A DNA stretch of 17,500 bases from Chromera velia. Lineage: Eukaryota; Sar; Chromeraceae. How positions within the stretch are numbered: position 1 is the first letter of the stretch; each line of letters opens with the position of its first letter. Location of the stretch: positions 27,392 through 44,891 of the forward strand of contig JAHBMJ010002889.1 of NCBI GenBank assembly GCA_018398765.1, written 5' to 3'. The notes under the pieces were generated by a model. That model had not been told where the DNA came from, did not search any database, and saw only the letters and a program-made list of their open reading frames with translations. Shown here one piece after another: positions 1 to 10,300 of the stretch. The position numbers and the translations under genes are program-made.

Positions 1-26
1 GAGGAGGGGCAGCAAGAGAAACTAAC

Positions 27-61
27 CCGACCAAAGGGTCACTCCGTCTCCCCCTTTGCCT
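27..61 (-). CDS. Probable further exon at the window's left edge
   Basis: 35 nt with acceptor CCCATGCAG and donor GGTCGG|GTTAGT. It completes the split Arg codon of the preceding exon and reads GKGGDGVTLWS, ending in phase 1. The gene therefore probably continues beyond position 1. It is short, so the call rests on the splice signals and phase match. Confidence 0.45.
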
Positions 62-3000
62 CTGCATGGGCTTCGGAGGATGACGGCAAACCCGGAAAGA
101 CTCATACATTCCGAGGGTTTTCTGCTTGCTCCTCTTCGATTTGACGCACGCCAATAATGCATTGATCTTCCCGTTGCTTTGTCGAAATCCATGGGGAAAC
201 TGTGCGGGTGTATGTGAAGGCAGTACCGGAACTTGAATCCAATTAGTTAATTTCTCTCTGTGTGTCCCTCCTGACTGACTGACCGGAAAACGACGGGCAT
301 CCATTTGGACAGACGTCCGAGGGCGGTGGCGAGCTTTGAGCATTCTGCCTTCTTTTGGAGTTCTTGTTTGCAATCGATCAGGTCCACGATGATTTTCTGA
401 ATCCGCAGCACGCGCCTCTCCACAGGCAGAGGCAGAGATCCAGACGACAGAGAGGAGGAGGAACCCTCAGAAAAGTCGTCCAGATGGGTCTGCATGTTCA
501 TTCACACACACAAACAAACAGAGACGTACAGAAAGAGAAAATTAAAGGGGAACTTAAGAGAGGAAAGAAGGATGGAAAAAAATGATGACAATGGCAGGCG
601 ACGGAAAGGAAAGTCAGGAAAAGGAAAACCTCATCACTTGCCGTTCATTCCCTCCTTCCGCCACCCTCGCTTGCCTGCCGCTCTACTTCTCACCAAGACA
701 AATCTCTCTGTGTTGACCGAATGAATCAAACGAGATCAGCCAAGAAAGAGATCCCTGTCGTCTCTGCTGGACCCCCCCTTCTCTGCCCACAGAGAGACCT
801 CAATCCAGCAGAGCATTCTGACGAGACAACTACGCGAACAACGAGCGGAGATAAGCCGCAGATCTGAACAATGCCTCAGGTGCATTTATTTGGAGGAAAG
901 CGACATGCGCCTCCCTGAATGCAAACGTTCGTTCAAGTCGTGAACAGCAAAGAAGGAAGGCTTCTCTCTCACTCTCCTGGCTGACCGTGCAAGCAAGAGC
1001 CCCCGGATGAAGAGGAAACGAAATTCCCTTCCTCCTCCCCCCACTCGTGTCTGCGTCATGGTGATCGCACACCCTCATCAACGTCTCTCTCATCGCAGCG
1101 ACACCACTGGACTCTGCACCTCCCCACCCACCTGCCCCCCCACTATGCCGCACAAGCACAAGCACGGGAATGCCCTGAGCTGCCAACAGCCCTGTCGTAC
1201 TCTGCACTCAAGCAGACGGAAGGAATTAAGCGATGATGTCTTGACATTTCATTTCTTGTTGTTTTTTGGCGAGAATGCACTGGTGCCTATCTGTGTCTGC
1301 TGTTTCGGTGAAATTTTTTCTCCCCGCTCGTGTGTGTGCGTATTCTGTCTGTCCGGCGAGACAGAGAGAGAGGAAGACAGAGACAGGAAGCAAACAATGG
1401 AACAAGAAAAGAGAGCCAATCAAGGCCACGATGCGATAAACCTCTATTGATGTTCTGCATCTCTTTTTCCCTTTTTCGTTCTTTTTTTCTTTCCTTTGAT
1501 CTTCTTCAGGAAGAAAACGAACGAGGTCACCAGAGAGAAACGCCGAACAAACAAAAACCGCCTCCTCTCCCTCTCCCTCTCCTCAACCCACCGCGACACA
1601 TGAGAACTTCCCAATCCGGTCATGCAGGTCCACATGAATCCTCCTGATGCCGGGACAGACGCTGCCGTCTTCCACCTCTCTGTCCAGAGACCGGGGAAGG
1701 GACGCCAGGGCCACTGCCTCCTCCAGTCTCTGCACACACACACATCAGGCAGACATCCATCGTCCCTCCCAAAAATTTACTTTTTTCACACACATGCATA
1801 CAGTAAGTGAGGGGGAGAGTTTGGTCAATTGCGCGTGAGTGCAAGTATCCGTGTGCGTCCAAAAGCGAGACTCTCAACGGCTCTGTATGGAGAGATCAAT
1901 TGTATTAAGTGAAAGGAATATGCGAACACCCCCACCAACACACAGCGGGGAGGAGGAGACAAAGAAAAAACAACAAAAACAGAGGAAGAAAGAAAGGGAG
2001 ACAAAGATCAAAACAAACAAAGGACCACCACTGACTGCCCCCCCTCCAATGCACCAACCTCTTGTCGAGCGACTGTCTTACCGTCCCTCCGGGTCTCTGC
2101 CTCCCTCGGGTGGATTCCTCCCATCGCCGTGACCACCAGAGGATTCTCATAGGCTCTTCGGGTCTCAATCATCTCTTGGATTTTCCTTCTCGTAATGACC
2201 ATCTGACTCGACAGAAGCTGCTGTCTCCTCTTGAGGGCCAGAGACGCCACATGGGATGGAATCATCACAGGCAGAGGGGGCAGGGAAGGCCCCCGATTGA
2301 CCAAAAATTTGCCTTCGGGGCCCCTGTCCATCCTCAGAAGAGTCGAGTCGTCAAGTCCGTGTCGTCTCAAAAGGGCAGAGGCCGTCTGGCGGTTCGCCTG
2401 CAGAGAGAGAAAAAGAGAGAGAGAGAGAACGAGAGACAAAGAGAATTTGTTTGTGCATCATATACACGGATGAAAGCACGGTCAATACTCTCATACGTTC
2501 ACTTCGCATACTCCGTCCTTCTTTTCTGCAGTTTCCGCCTTTGTTTTCTTATCCTATTTTCTTGATGTTCTGCGGAAAGGAAAACACACGCACTTCTTTG
2601 TACTCACTGTATTCACTGCACGAGTGTTGTGTTTTCTTCCTTCCCTTAATTCCCCTTTTTTGAGAACGTTTGGTCTCCCTCCCCCGTGTCTTTGCTCCCG
2701 GCTCCTTTTTTCGCATCTCTCTTATCCTTCTTTCTTTCTTGCCCTCCCTCCCCTCTCAACGCTCTCTCTGACGCACGCAAATTGCCCGACAGAATTCCTT
2801 CAACTCTCTGTCTTGTCACACAGGCAACATCCCCCACATCCCTCAGGCACCCTGAGACTAACCGAGCTGCAGAAGTCCTCAAAGAGCTTCGACACCTTCA
2901 CCCCCCCCTCCCCCTCCCCCTCCCCCTCTGCCGCCCCGTTCAGACCTCCATTGAAGAACCGTGCCGCCATCTCGGCCGCCCCCCCCCTTAGACCGGCCTC

Positions 3001-4122
3001 GGGATTCCACCCTGGCAGGGCAGCCAGAGACTGTTGCAGGGTGCGGAACACAGCCGCCTGCTGGAGGGAAATGTCTAGACGGGTGGCAAAAACCGTGTGG
3101 CCTTTCTCCTGCAGAAGGGCCCGGAAAGCCGGTGTGCGGGGTCTGACTGCCACCGTGAGGTGGGGTCGATGCTGATCTTTTTTCTTCTCAATTCTGGGGG
3201 GTGACAGTACTACGGCAAGGGCTGCCGCTGCCTCTATCGCCTCGAGTTCTGATGCGTGTGCAATTTGGCAGGCAGACAGGAGTATGAGGGAATCCGTTCG
3301 GAGGTCCGAGACCGGAAAGAAGGAGGCGGATGTGATGGTCGCCTTTGCGGGTCCGCCCTCCGCTTCTGTCTCCGTCTCCGTCGCGCTTTTATTTTCTTTT
3401 TCAGCAGGAGGGTCGAGGGCAAATCGGCAGATGAGAGTGTCCTTCGGCAGATGTTCGTCTGCGTATGTTGAGCTCTCTGTGTGAAAGCGACGCACAGGGA
3501 GGTCCACAGCCGCAAGGAGAGCGTCTTTCAATTGAAGCTGCAGTGACCAAAAGGAGGGAGGCAAACGGAAGAAGAGAATCTGGTCCAGTGGGGAGAAGAC
3601 AAAAAGGAAAACGTCAACCCTGGGTGATATCGGACGTACAAACACTCGGAAACACAGGGAAAGGGGCCGATTTCAAAACGGAGGCAGCGCAGCAAACCAG
3701 AGAAGGGAGAAAGGGGTCACATGTGCATGGCATTTGTGAGGGAGGGACACTTCGGACGAGACAGCTCGACACAAAAAGAGAGCGCGAAAGAACGCCAGAC
3801 ACCTCTTCTCTTCGAATGCGGTCGTATGGCCTGGAGAACTGGAGACAGCAGGAAGGAAGGTAGTCGAAGATGCTGAGTCAAGCTAGTCCACTTAATTCCT
3901 GTGGAGGAATTCAGACGCACGAACCTTCAAGTTTGTCTCCGCATCCGCTCGGAGCTTTTTGAGCAATTTTGCCCTTCGTTTCTCTGTCTTATTGTTCTCC
4001 TGTCCCTCCTCATTCTCACTCTCACTTTCGCCCTCATCTTCCTTGACCTCTTCCCTGTTCGGATCGGGAATGTCAAGAATGTTCAACTTCAAAAAATCTG
4101 CGTAAAGCTCTTCCACACTCAT
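27..4122 (-). CDS. Spliced gene of unknown function, MSVEEL... (3' end outside the window)
   Basis: The model joins 4122-3925, 3838-3803, 3537-2863, 2397-2059, 1729-1592, 489-284 and 61-27 on the minus strand; two further low-confidence exons (1201-1132, 707-694) fit between the fifth and sixth. Codon phases agree at every junction: 0,0,0,0,0 then 2 and 1. The start ATG at 4122 has A at -3 and is the first ATG of its frame; the frame upstream opens only with GTG. Residues 20-60 are very acidic then basic; residues 79-303 come from one long exon with a Glu/Thr-rich insert and a Gly-Glu repeat; the 489-284 exon is charged and probably helical (VERRVLRIQKIIVDL). I see no signal peptide, membrane span or catalytic motif that I recognise. 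Product unknown. It is transcribed divergently from the plus-strand gene at 5290. The model is inference from splice signals and open frames. Confidence 0.68.
284..489 (-). CDS. Exon near the left edge of the minus-strand gene
   Basis: 206 nt reading THLDDFSEGSSSSLSSGSLP, then a charged helical segment that includes IQKIIVDLIDCKQELQKKAE, ending KWMPVVF plus a split Arg codon. The acceptor is ACATGCAG and the donor CG|GTCAGT lies in a GTCA triplication. The pattern of charged and hydrophobic residues suggests an amphipathic helix or short coiled coil. Confidence 0.62.
1132..1201 (-). CDS. Possible additional exon of the minus-strand gene
   Basis: 70 nt with acceptor TTGAGTGCAG and donor G|GTGGGT, reading STTGLLAAQGIPVLVLVRH and then Gly-rich. 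It starts in phase 0 as needed after exon 5 but ends in phase 1. That is only reconciled with the 489-284 exon if a 14-nt microexon (707-694, acceptor CACAG, donor GTGAGA) is also used. Including both would split an otherwise outlying 1.1-kb intron into pieces of typical size. Speculative. Confidence 0.28.
1592..1729 (-). CDS. Exon 5 of the minus-strand gene
   Basis: 46 codons from RLEEAVALASLPRSLDREVE to GKFSCVA. The acceptor is a GT microsatellite ending TGTGCAG and the donor is GCG|GTGGGT, phase 0 on both sides. Two other frames are open in part here; this one is chosen because it joins exon 4 in phase and reads as a normal amphipathic segment. Confidence 0.62.
2059..2397 (-). CDS. Exon 4 of the minus-strand gene
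   Basis: 113 codons starting ANRQTASALLRRHGLDDSTL. The acceptor CTCTCTGCAG follows a long CT-rich tract, and the donor is GAG|GTTGGT. A second possible donor, GAC-G|GTAAGA near 2079, has a stronger-looking core but would put the next exon out of its best frame (into a stop), so GTTGGT was chosen. The middle is basic and helical (SLALKRRQQLLSSQMVITR). Confidence 0.68.
2863..3537 (-). CDS. Exon 3 of the minus-strand gene, long central exon
   Basis: 225 codons, by far the longest exon in the window. The acceptor is CACTGCAG and the donor TCG|GTTAGT; both ends are phase 0. It opens LQLKDALLAAVDLPVRRFH and includes a Glu/Thr-rich low-complexity insert, an Ala/Glu-rich helix (ELEAIEAAAALAVV), a beta-like stretch (HRPHLTVAVRPRTP) and a (Gly-Glu)n tract over a C-rich plus-strand run near 2908-2940. 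I do not recognise a family. Confidence 0.72.
3803..3838 (-). CDS. Exon 2 of the minus-strand gene, 36 nt
   Basis: A short exon encoding FSRPYDRIRREE. The acceptor is CTGTCTCCAG and the donor GAG|GTGTCT, both phase 0. The preceding intron is only 86 nt, the shortest in this gene. Another frame through the same bases stays open (AIRPHSKRRG) but would need a different acceptor. Confidence 0.55.
3925..4122 (-). CDS. Exon 1 of the minus-strand gene (start codon)
   Basis: Sixty-six codons from ATG, opening MSVEELYADFLKLNILDIPD. An acidic stretch rich in Glu, Asp and Ser is followed by a basic, probably helical segment (KRRAKLLKKLRADAETNLK). It ends in phase 0 at AAG|GTTCGT. Without splicing the frame stays open only ten more codons, to a stop at 3892. 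Confidence 0.72.
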
Positions 4123-4547
4123 ATTGGACGAAAGACAGATAAAACCGTAAAAAAGAGTTCGAGCGGCAAGACTTCGTGTGAGTCCTGCGGACACACGTCA
4201 CGGGAAAGGCTGCCGCCAGGGGTCAGGGCTCTTTCTTGCTCCATGCCCAGGGACAGACAAAAAGAGAAAATCGGCACCAGAGACGGATGCCGTCTCTCTC
4301 CGAACACAAAAACTTTTCAGGCACTCTCACGCTTCCTTGTCCCCAAAAAGCTCCACCACAAGGACAGGTAGCCAGGCACGATTGACTGCCGTGCTTCACT
4401 TACTCTGCCGCTCTCTAAAGATGAAACGCCCCAGAGAGACCAGAGAGAAACCTAGCTGAGCGGCCTGAGCCATGCTGAGCCGTTGCTGACAGACTCAGAC
4501 AGAGAATTGAGAAAGGAAAGAAAAAAGTAAGGATCGAAATGAAAAAG

Positions 4548-4636
4548 TCGGTCCCGCGGGCCCGGCCCGACTCGAGCGTCACCTATAGCCAGGGGAGCCC
4601 CTGCGCCCGCGTCGGGCGCCGCGGGAGCACCGGAGG
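4548..4636. other. GC-rich island with hairpins
   Basis: A short block of CpG-rich sequence is set abruptly against AT-rich DNA. It contains a perfect 7-bp stem at 4603-4619 (gcgcccg, loop cgt, cgggcgc) and a smaller one at 4591-4602 (agggg/cccct). It may be a promoter island or the end of an inserted element. I cannot tell which. Confidence 0.4.
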
Positions 4637-5049
4637 GTTTAATATTTTTAGGTCAGTTTTTTACCAGACCTGAATCATTTTTCTACGTGGTCTCATCTCT
4701 AGTCAGTTCCAGGCTCGTTACTTCTACTAGCACTTTTATTTCCTTCTAATTGCTCTTAGCCAACCTTCTGAAAACCTTTCAATTTTATGAAAGAATGTAC
4801 TACAGATGTGTTTGTTTTAAGGATAATTTAAGGTATCATCATTGTAATTACTGTCTTACTTATTTAAGTGTCATTTAACAAAAATTCTCTGACTCCACAC
4901 GACCCTAATAGAGAAATACAATTCATCTCTATATAAAAACTGTCAGCGCAGACAAGTGATTTATTAATAAAAAAATGTGAAAATTTCTCCTTTAAACTGT
5001 TTTCAAACCTATATACTATGTACTTACAAAACAGCTCAACGTGGTCATT

Positions 5050-5180
5050 TTGATGCGCGCGCGCGTTCGCGCGAAAATGTGCATCTGATAAACTTGTTGA
5101 TCGATCGATGCAATTGCATGCATGCGCAATCTTAAACGGATTGAATGTACGGATTGACGAAAACGTATATACGTACATGG
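5050..5180. repeat. Cluster of short palindromes
   Basis: Alternating purine-pyrimidine and self-complementary words follow one another: a GC-alternating run, gatcgatcgat, gcaattgc, atgcatgc and cgtatatacg. The cluster lies about 110-240 bases upstream of the plus-strand start codon, where a promoter would be expected. A role in regulation is a guess. Confidence 0.35.
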
Positions 5181-5289
5181 TCCTGCATTTTTCATCCGCG
5201 CCAGCAAAACCAGAGAAGAAACACGGGCTCTGACTTCATCTCACCTTTTGCATCTCCCGTTAAATCTCATCTTAGAGCGAGAAACCACA

Positions 5290-5547
5290 ATGAGCGACAC
5301 TGGAGAGCGGCCGTTGGTGGCTGTTGGGTCTGCCCCCGTTGCTCTGACGTCTCTGGCGGACAGGGGTGGAGCTTCTGTCGGGTTAAAGTCCCAAGGGGGG
5401 CTCTCTGTGAATTTGGACGCGTCGAACATGAACGGCAGCAAGTGGTGGGTGTCAGGGTATGAGGAGGACGGGGGCCTCTCTGTGTCACGAAGGGCAATGC
5501 AGACGCAATTTCGGAACCAGACGGCACAGCTGCAGGCGGAAGCGGAG
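5290..5547 (+). CDS. Exon 1 of the coiled-coil gene (start codon)
   Basis: 86 codons from ATG (A at -3), opening MSDTGERPLVAVGSAPVALT. Most of it is low-complexity and polar, and the last 20 residues turn helical (QTQFRNQTAQLQAEAE). It ends in phase 0 at GAG|GTTAGT. Intronic read-through would continue about 56 codons to a stop. Confidence 0.72.
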
Positions 5548-7337
5548 GTTAGTGAATATGCAGAGGAGAAAGAGGGGGGTGTCGGGCACTGGGGGATCAG
5601 AGAAGAGAAGCATACGGATGCAAGGACAAGAAGGGAACGAAGGGGCAAATATTCAATATCATTTGTGCATGAATAAAATCAGGTTCCCACCAAAGACATG
5701 TAGACGGCTCGTTTCTCAACCCGAATCAAGTTAGAATAAGAATATGAATCAAGAAGAAGACTTCCTCCTGTAGGGCACATGAATATCTTTCCTGCGTGTA
5801 TGTGTCCAGACACATCTCTCTCTCTGTGCATTTGTGTGTATGTGTCCGTGTGCCCTTGCAGCGTCGCCACAGCGAATTGACCAGACAGATCTCTCTCTCT
5901 GTGCATGTGTGTGTATGTGTCCGTGTGCCCTTGCAGCGTCGCCACAGCGAATTGACCAGACACATCAAGGATGACCACCGCCACAAGATGCTTCAACTGA
6001 AGAGAGTGTTAGAGGTCACACAGAAAGCCAACGGGTGAGTGGGTGGGTAGGCACTCGCTTGTTCCCCTTTTCATTTTCTGTCTGTGTGTCTGCCACTTCG
6101 TTTTGTGTGTTGGCTTAACTCTCTAACACCCAGTCGTTGGTTTGGTTTTCGCATTTCGTCGTTTCTTTGGCCCCCCGATCGAAGATGAGGTCACGTGTTT
6201 ACTTTCATACAGAATTCTTTTTCAGAAAAAGAATTCTGTATGAAAGTAAACGCAGGCCTACCGATCGAAGATGAGTTCACCACACGGGAACCTGAGCCTT
6301 GAACCCTTTGCCTTGCCTTGATGTGTCCGTTCGATCAGGACGTATGTGGAGGAGATCATAAAACTCAGACGACAGGTTGGTTTGTTCGCTTCTTGTTGCT
6401 GTGGCCGGCCGTTGGATTTCACATATACCTCTCTGCCCCTCCCCCCCCCTCTCTCATCCTCTCTCTTTTTTCAATTGTTTCAATCAATGGTGCTACCAGC
6501 CAAGCTATTTGTATTACTCCCTGTGGGGCGACTTGCTGGCTGTCCTGAGGTTTGCGTGAGTCGCTTTCATGTAAGTGCAAAACAACTGCCAGATGGCACT
6601 CTGAGGCACTTGCAATTGTCCTGAAGGGTTTTCCCCAGGCTTCAGCCATGTTGTGATTGCGTTCTTGAGAAAGAAACAGTCAGATCCTCGAATCGGTCTC
6701 AGAGATTTTGACTCACTCACTCTTTCTCCTCTAACTCTATGCATCGTTCACCCTGGCATTCTGTATCATGTACATTTCTATATTGATCTCTCCCCCCCTG
6801 CCTTTCTCTCTTTCTCTCTGCAGGTGAACAGTCAGGAAATTTTCATCGCTGCCATGCGGAACGACTGGAACGCCCACTCAAGTTTTCAGACTGCAAACGT
6901 GAGTGAGTGAGTGCATAAGTGAGTGAGTGAGTGAGTGAGTGAGTGAGTGAGAGAGTGAGAGAGTGAGAGAGAGAAAGCGAGTGAGTGTGTGAGTGAGTGA
7001 GTGAGTGAGTGAGTGAGTCTCTTTCTTCTCCTCGTGTTTTCAAAAGACAAACCAATGGGAGTCGAGGTGCGAAGTCAGTCAGACGCTCACAGAGCAGCCT
7101 GCCGTGGCAGCACAGAGTCAGCACTGTTGTCGGAGGCCTGCATGGGTTTTGGTCAAATACATAGGAGTGCATTCAGAAACAACAGAAACACTGAATGAAT
7201 GAATGAATGAATGAATGAGTGAATGAATGAATGAATGAATGAGTGAATGAATGAATGAATGAATGTCCCCCCCCCTCTGTGCGTGCAGGGAGACCTGGCC
7301 GGAGGGTCACCGGACGGCTCGGGATCGCCTGTCAATC

Positions 7338-7368
<31 letters not shown>

Positions 7369-10300
7369 ATTCTATTTTTTGGGGTGGGGGTTCGGGCGGT
7401 CGTTTGGTGTTGATATGTAGAGGTGCACAAAAAGCTTTTGTTCACTTTGGTGCTTGCTGCGTTGACACGTTCGATCGAGGGATCCTTGAAGGAAGTTGAT
7501 CCAACCCGTCTCTTCTCTCGTTAACTGCAGTCGTCCTTCCTTTAGTGGTCCCTTTTTGGAGACACCAGGCGACGCGGATCTTCTTTTTTCCTGTTCCTTT
7601 TTTCTTGTTCGAATTGTCTTTTTTTGCTCGATCGTCCCTTTGGCCGCTGGATCTGTTGCTGTACTTTTTGCCTTGTCTGTGTGTGTGCAGAATGATCGGC
7701 ATGCGGGGGGGACAGGGGGGGCTGCTGGGGGGCTGGATGCGGCTGAGAGGGGGACGTTTGAGAGCGAACTGAACGCGCGGAACGATTTGGTCAGGGGGGG
7801 TTGCTGTGCGTGGGTGTAGTTGTGGAAGAGACGGGGAGGGGCAAGAGCAGGTCTCAGCATAAAATCTCTTGCATTCACAGTTCCCTCAGCACTTGCAGGA
7901 TCCTTTTTTCGCTCCTCCCGTTATGAACAGATTTTGAAGGAAGGGAGAGATCGCTTGGTTTGTCCCCTTTCTCTGCATGTCGCTCTGCTGCTTGAGTCGG
8001 CAGAGCAAAAAAGGATTATGATTTGAACTTCTTTTGGCCCTGTGTGATGACAGACGGCGTCTATCTGAATGGAGCGTTCAAATGTTAGTCTTTCCTCTTC
8101 CTGTCTGCAGATTGACATGCTGAGGGAAGAAATCTCATCACTTCAAAAAGCGGTCCTGCATCAGCAAGAGTGAGTGAGGGGGGGCACGAGTGTGAGGAGA
8201 ATGGAGTTGACTTTGTTTCTCTTTTTTCAAACCAGTGGGCGTTCTCATGGCCTCACAGTTTCTTTCTGTTGCAGTTGTGCGTGCTGTCTGTCTATGCAAA
8301 AGTAGCCTACGTGTGAAAGCGTATGTTTGGGTGCTGGGGGGGTCCGCAAGTATGTTCGTTCTTGCAATTCTACTGGTTTCTCATTGGAGTAAAGTTTTGC
8401 TGCTCATTCATGTGTGGTGCTCTCCGCCAGTGCCACAACAGTCTTTTGGAGAGCCTCGAGAGAACCCATGCAGCTCCTAGACGGTTTCTGTTTTTTGTTC
8501 GAAGACTCAATTCAATCTGCCTGCCGTCTTTTGAACGGCTGGTCCTCTTTGACGTGTTGGGTGCGTGCAGTCTCTTTGAAGACGCAAAGAAGGGATATTT
8601 AAATTCTGTATTCTGTATTGGGTGCGTGAAGTCTCTTTGAAGACGCAAAGAAGGGATATGCATTATTTAAATTCTGTATTATTTTTTACTAAATTGGGTG
8701 CGTGCAGTCTCTTTGAAGACGCAAAGAAGGGATATGAAGCCAAGCTGGCAGCTGTAAAAAAGGTCTGGAAGAATGCTGAAGCTTGATGCTTTTCGAAGTC
8801 TGATCACCAAAATGTTGCCTCGCTCTTGAAGATCACGATTCACCGGCAAGGAGTGCACGCACGATATTTCTCTCTGCTTGATCAAAAATCGCTCCGAGAC
8901 ACAGAGGCAAGCCAACATTTGGACAGTTTTGGAGGATCGACAGAATTTTACGAGTGGAGATTCACTCGGTTCCCACAATGTCCAGAGTGCGTTTGACATG
9001 AATATGCGTTAATTAATTCACATGAATATGCGTGAATCAATTAATTCGTTCAGGATCTGCAAACCCAAGAGGACGCGTTCTCATCCAAATTGGAAGCGTT
9101 CTCTGCCAGGTGGGTACATGGGCCTCGCTTTCTCTTTCTCTTAATCCAACATTCTCACCTTGGTGGCTTTCGAGGAGTTCTTTCTTCTCCAGGTCTCTCT
9201 TTCGTCTTTCCTCCGCTCCCCATGGAAAGGCCCCTCAGCACAGAAGCGAGGGGAGGAGGACTGGAAAGGAGGGCCGTTTTTCGCGCTTCTGTATGTGACT
9301 CAAAACGTCAAACGCGTAAATCCGACACCCGCAATGCCTTGCTGGCACATGGCTGAGAGCTTATAGGGCGGAATGAAAACAAGAGTCCTTAGAGAGCTTT
9401 TTAATGACCTCCATTTGGACCTCCATTTGTGCTCGCGTCTGTGCAGCTTTGAAGACTACAAGGCCCAGGCCGAAAGGGAACTCCAGCTGTTGTCTCTAAT
9501 TAACCTGAGGCAACAGGAGGTGGGTGGAAGGGGGCGAAAGGGGGGAAAGTCTTCGGAGAGATGTGGAGTGGTGCGCAACACGGAGAGTGCGACTAGTGTT
9601 TTGCAGACGAACTTCTTTTCGCTTCGCTTTTGACCTTGACTGCGCATCGTAACGAGTTTGTGCGTGGAGAATTGTCTTCCAGAGAGATGGACCTAAAAAG
9701 AAAAGAGAGGATAAATGGCTGCATCTTTTCTTTTCTTTTCTCGACGGGAGCGGAGCGAAGAGAAAGGAAAGACAATCTTTTCTTTTCTTTTCTCCTCTTC
9801 TCTTCGCAGAGCTGATCCTCGTTTCTGATTCGCTGTCCACATTTTGAATCGCATGCGCTGACGCCTGCAGGGCCTTCATGAGCTGGAGGAGGAGAGGGTG
9901 CGACACGCAGCGGCGAGAACGGTCGGCGTGGGGGTGGGTGGGTGGGTGGGCTTGTCGTTCGTTCATGCAGCCTGACCGCTTGGCAGAAGCACTCTGCATC
10001 CATCATGGATCGGCTTTCAATCTGTTGATTCAAAGATTCCTTCAAGTTTTACCCCATTGCGAGACTATCAAGCCTTGAAGAATCCAGTGAGTGCGACCAA
10101 GTCGACTCTTCTTCTTTCTGCTTTTACTCCGACCTCTCATGAACCTAGCTCGATGAATGTATGCCCTGTTCCTTTTCCTCTCTTCACGCTCGCAGAAACC
10201 CACCCCTGCCATCGGACCTGCCGGGGACCCCCCTGTGATAGAGGAGTGCGTGGTGCACGGGGTAGACGAGTTTGGCCTCTCCTTCGCGTGGAGGAACGGA

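Larger units (their letters stand above)
4123..5289. promoter_or_regulatory. Divergent intergenic region between the two genes
   Basis: About 1.17 kb separates the two start codons, so any promoters for both genes should lie here. No TATA box or initiator can be assigned with confidence. It has three parts: a mixed-composition stretch next to the minus-strand gene, a GC-rich island (4548-4636), and an AT-rich tract (4637-5180) ending in palindrome-rich sequence (5050-5180). I see no coding sequence in it. Confidence 0.4.

Noticed and set aside
4123-4194. An N-terminal extension of the minus-strand gene resembling a targeting sequence (SAGLTRSLAARTLFYGF).
   Set aside because: The frame opens with GTG and has no ATG before 4122, so it is not a eukaryotic start.
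6500-6555. A cryptic exon reading PSYLYYSLWGDLLAVLRFA with an AG before it and GTGAGT after it.
   Set aside because: At 56 nt it would break the phase between exons 3 and 4, which join perfectly without it. At most a poison exon.
6899-7264. Regularly spaced repeats that might be taken for a CRISPR array.
   Set aside because: They are tetranucleotide microsatellites with no unique spacers, in a eukaryotic intron.
7372-7878. A 168-codon minus-strand frame.
   Set aside because: It lies over exon 6 and its flanking introns, is rich in residues expected from antisense of polypyrimidine tracts, and has no supporting splice structure.
9496-10045. Two long overlapping minus-strand frames rich in Lys, Arg, Ser and Pro.
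   Set aside because: They are antisense to the CT-rich intron and exon 12; the composition follows TTTTCTTTTC repeats.
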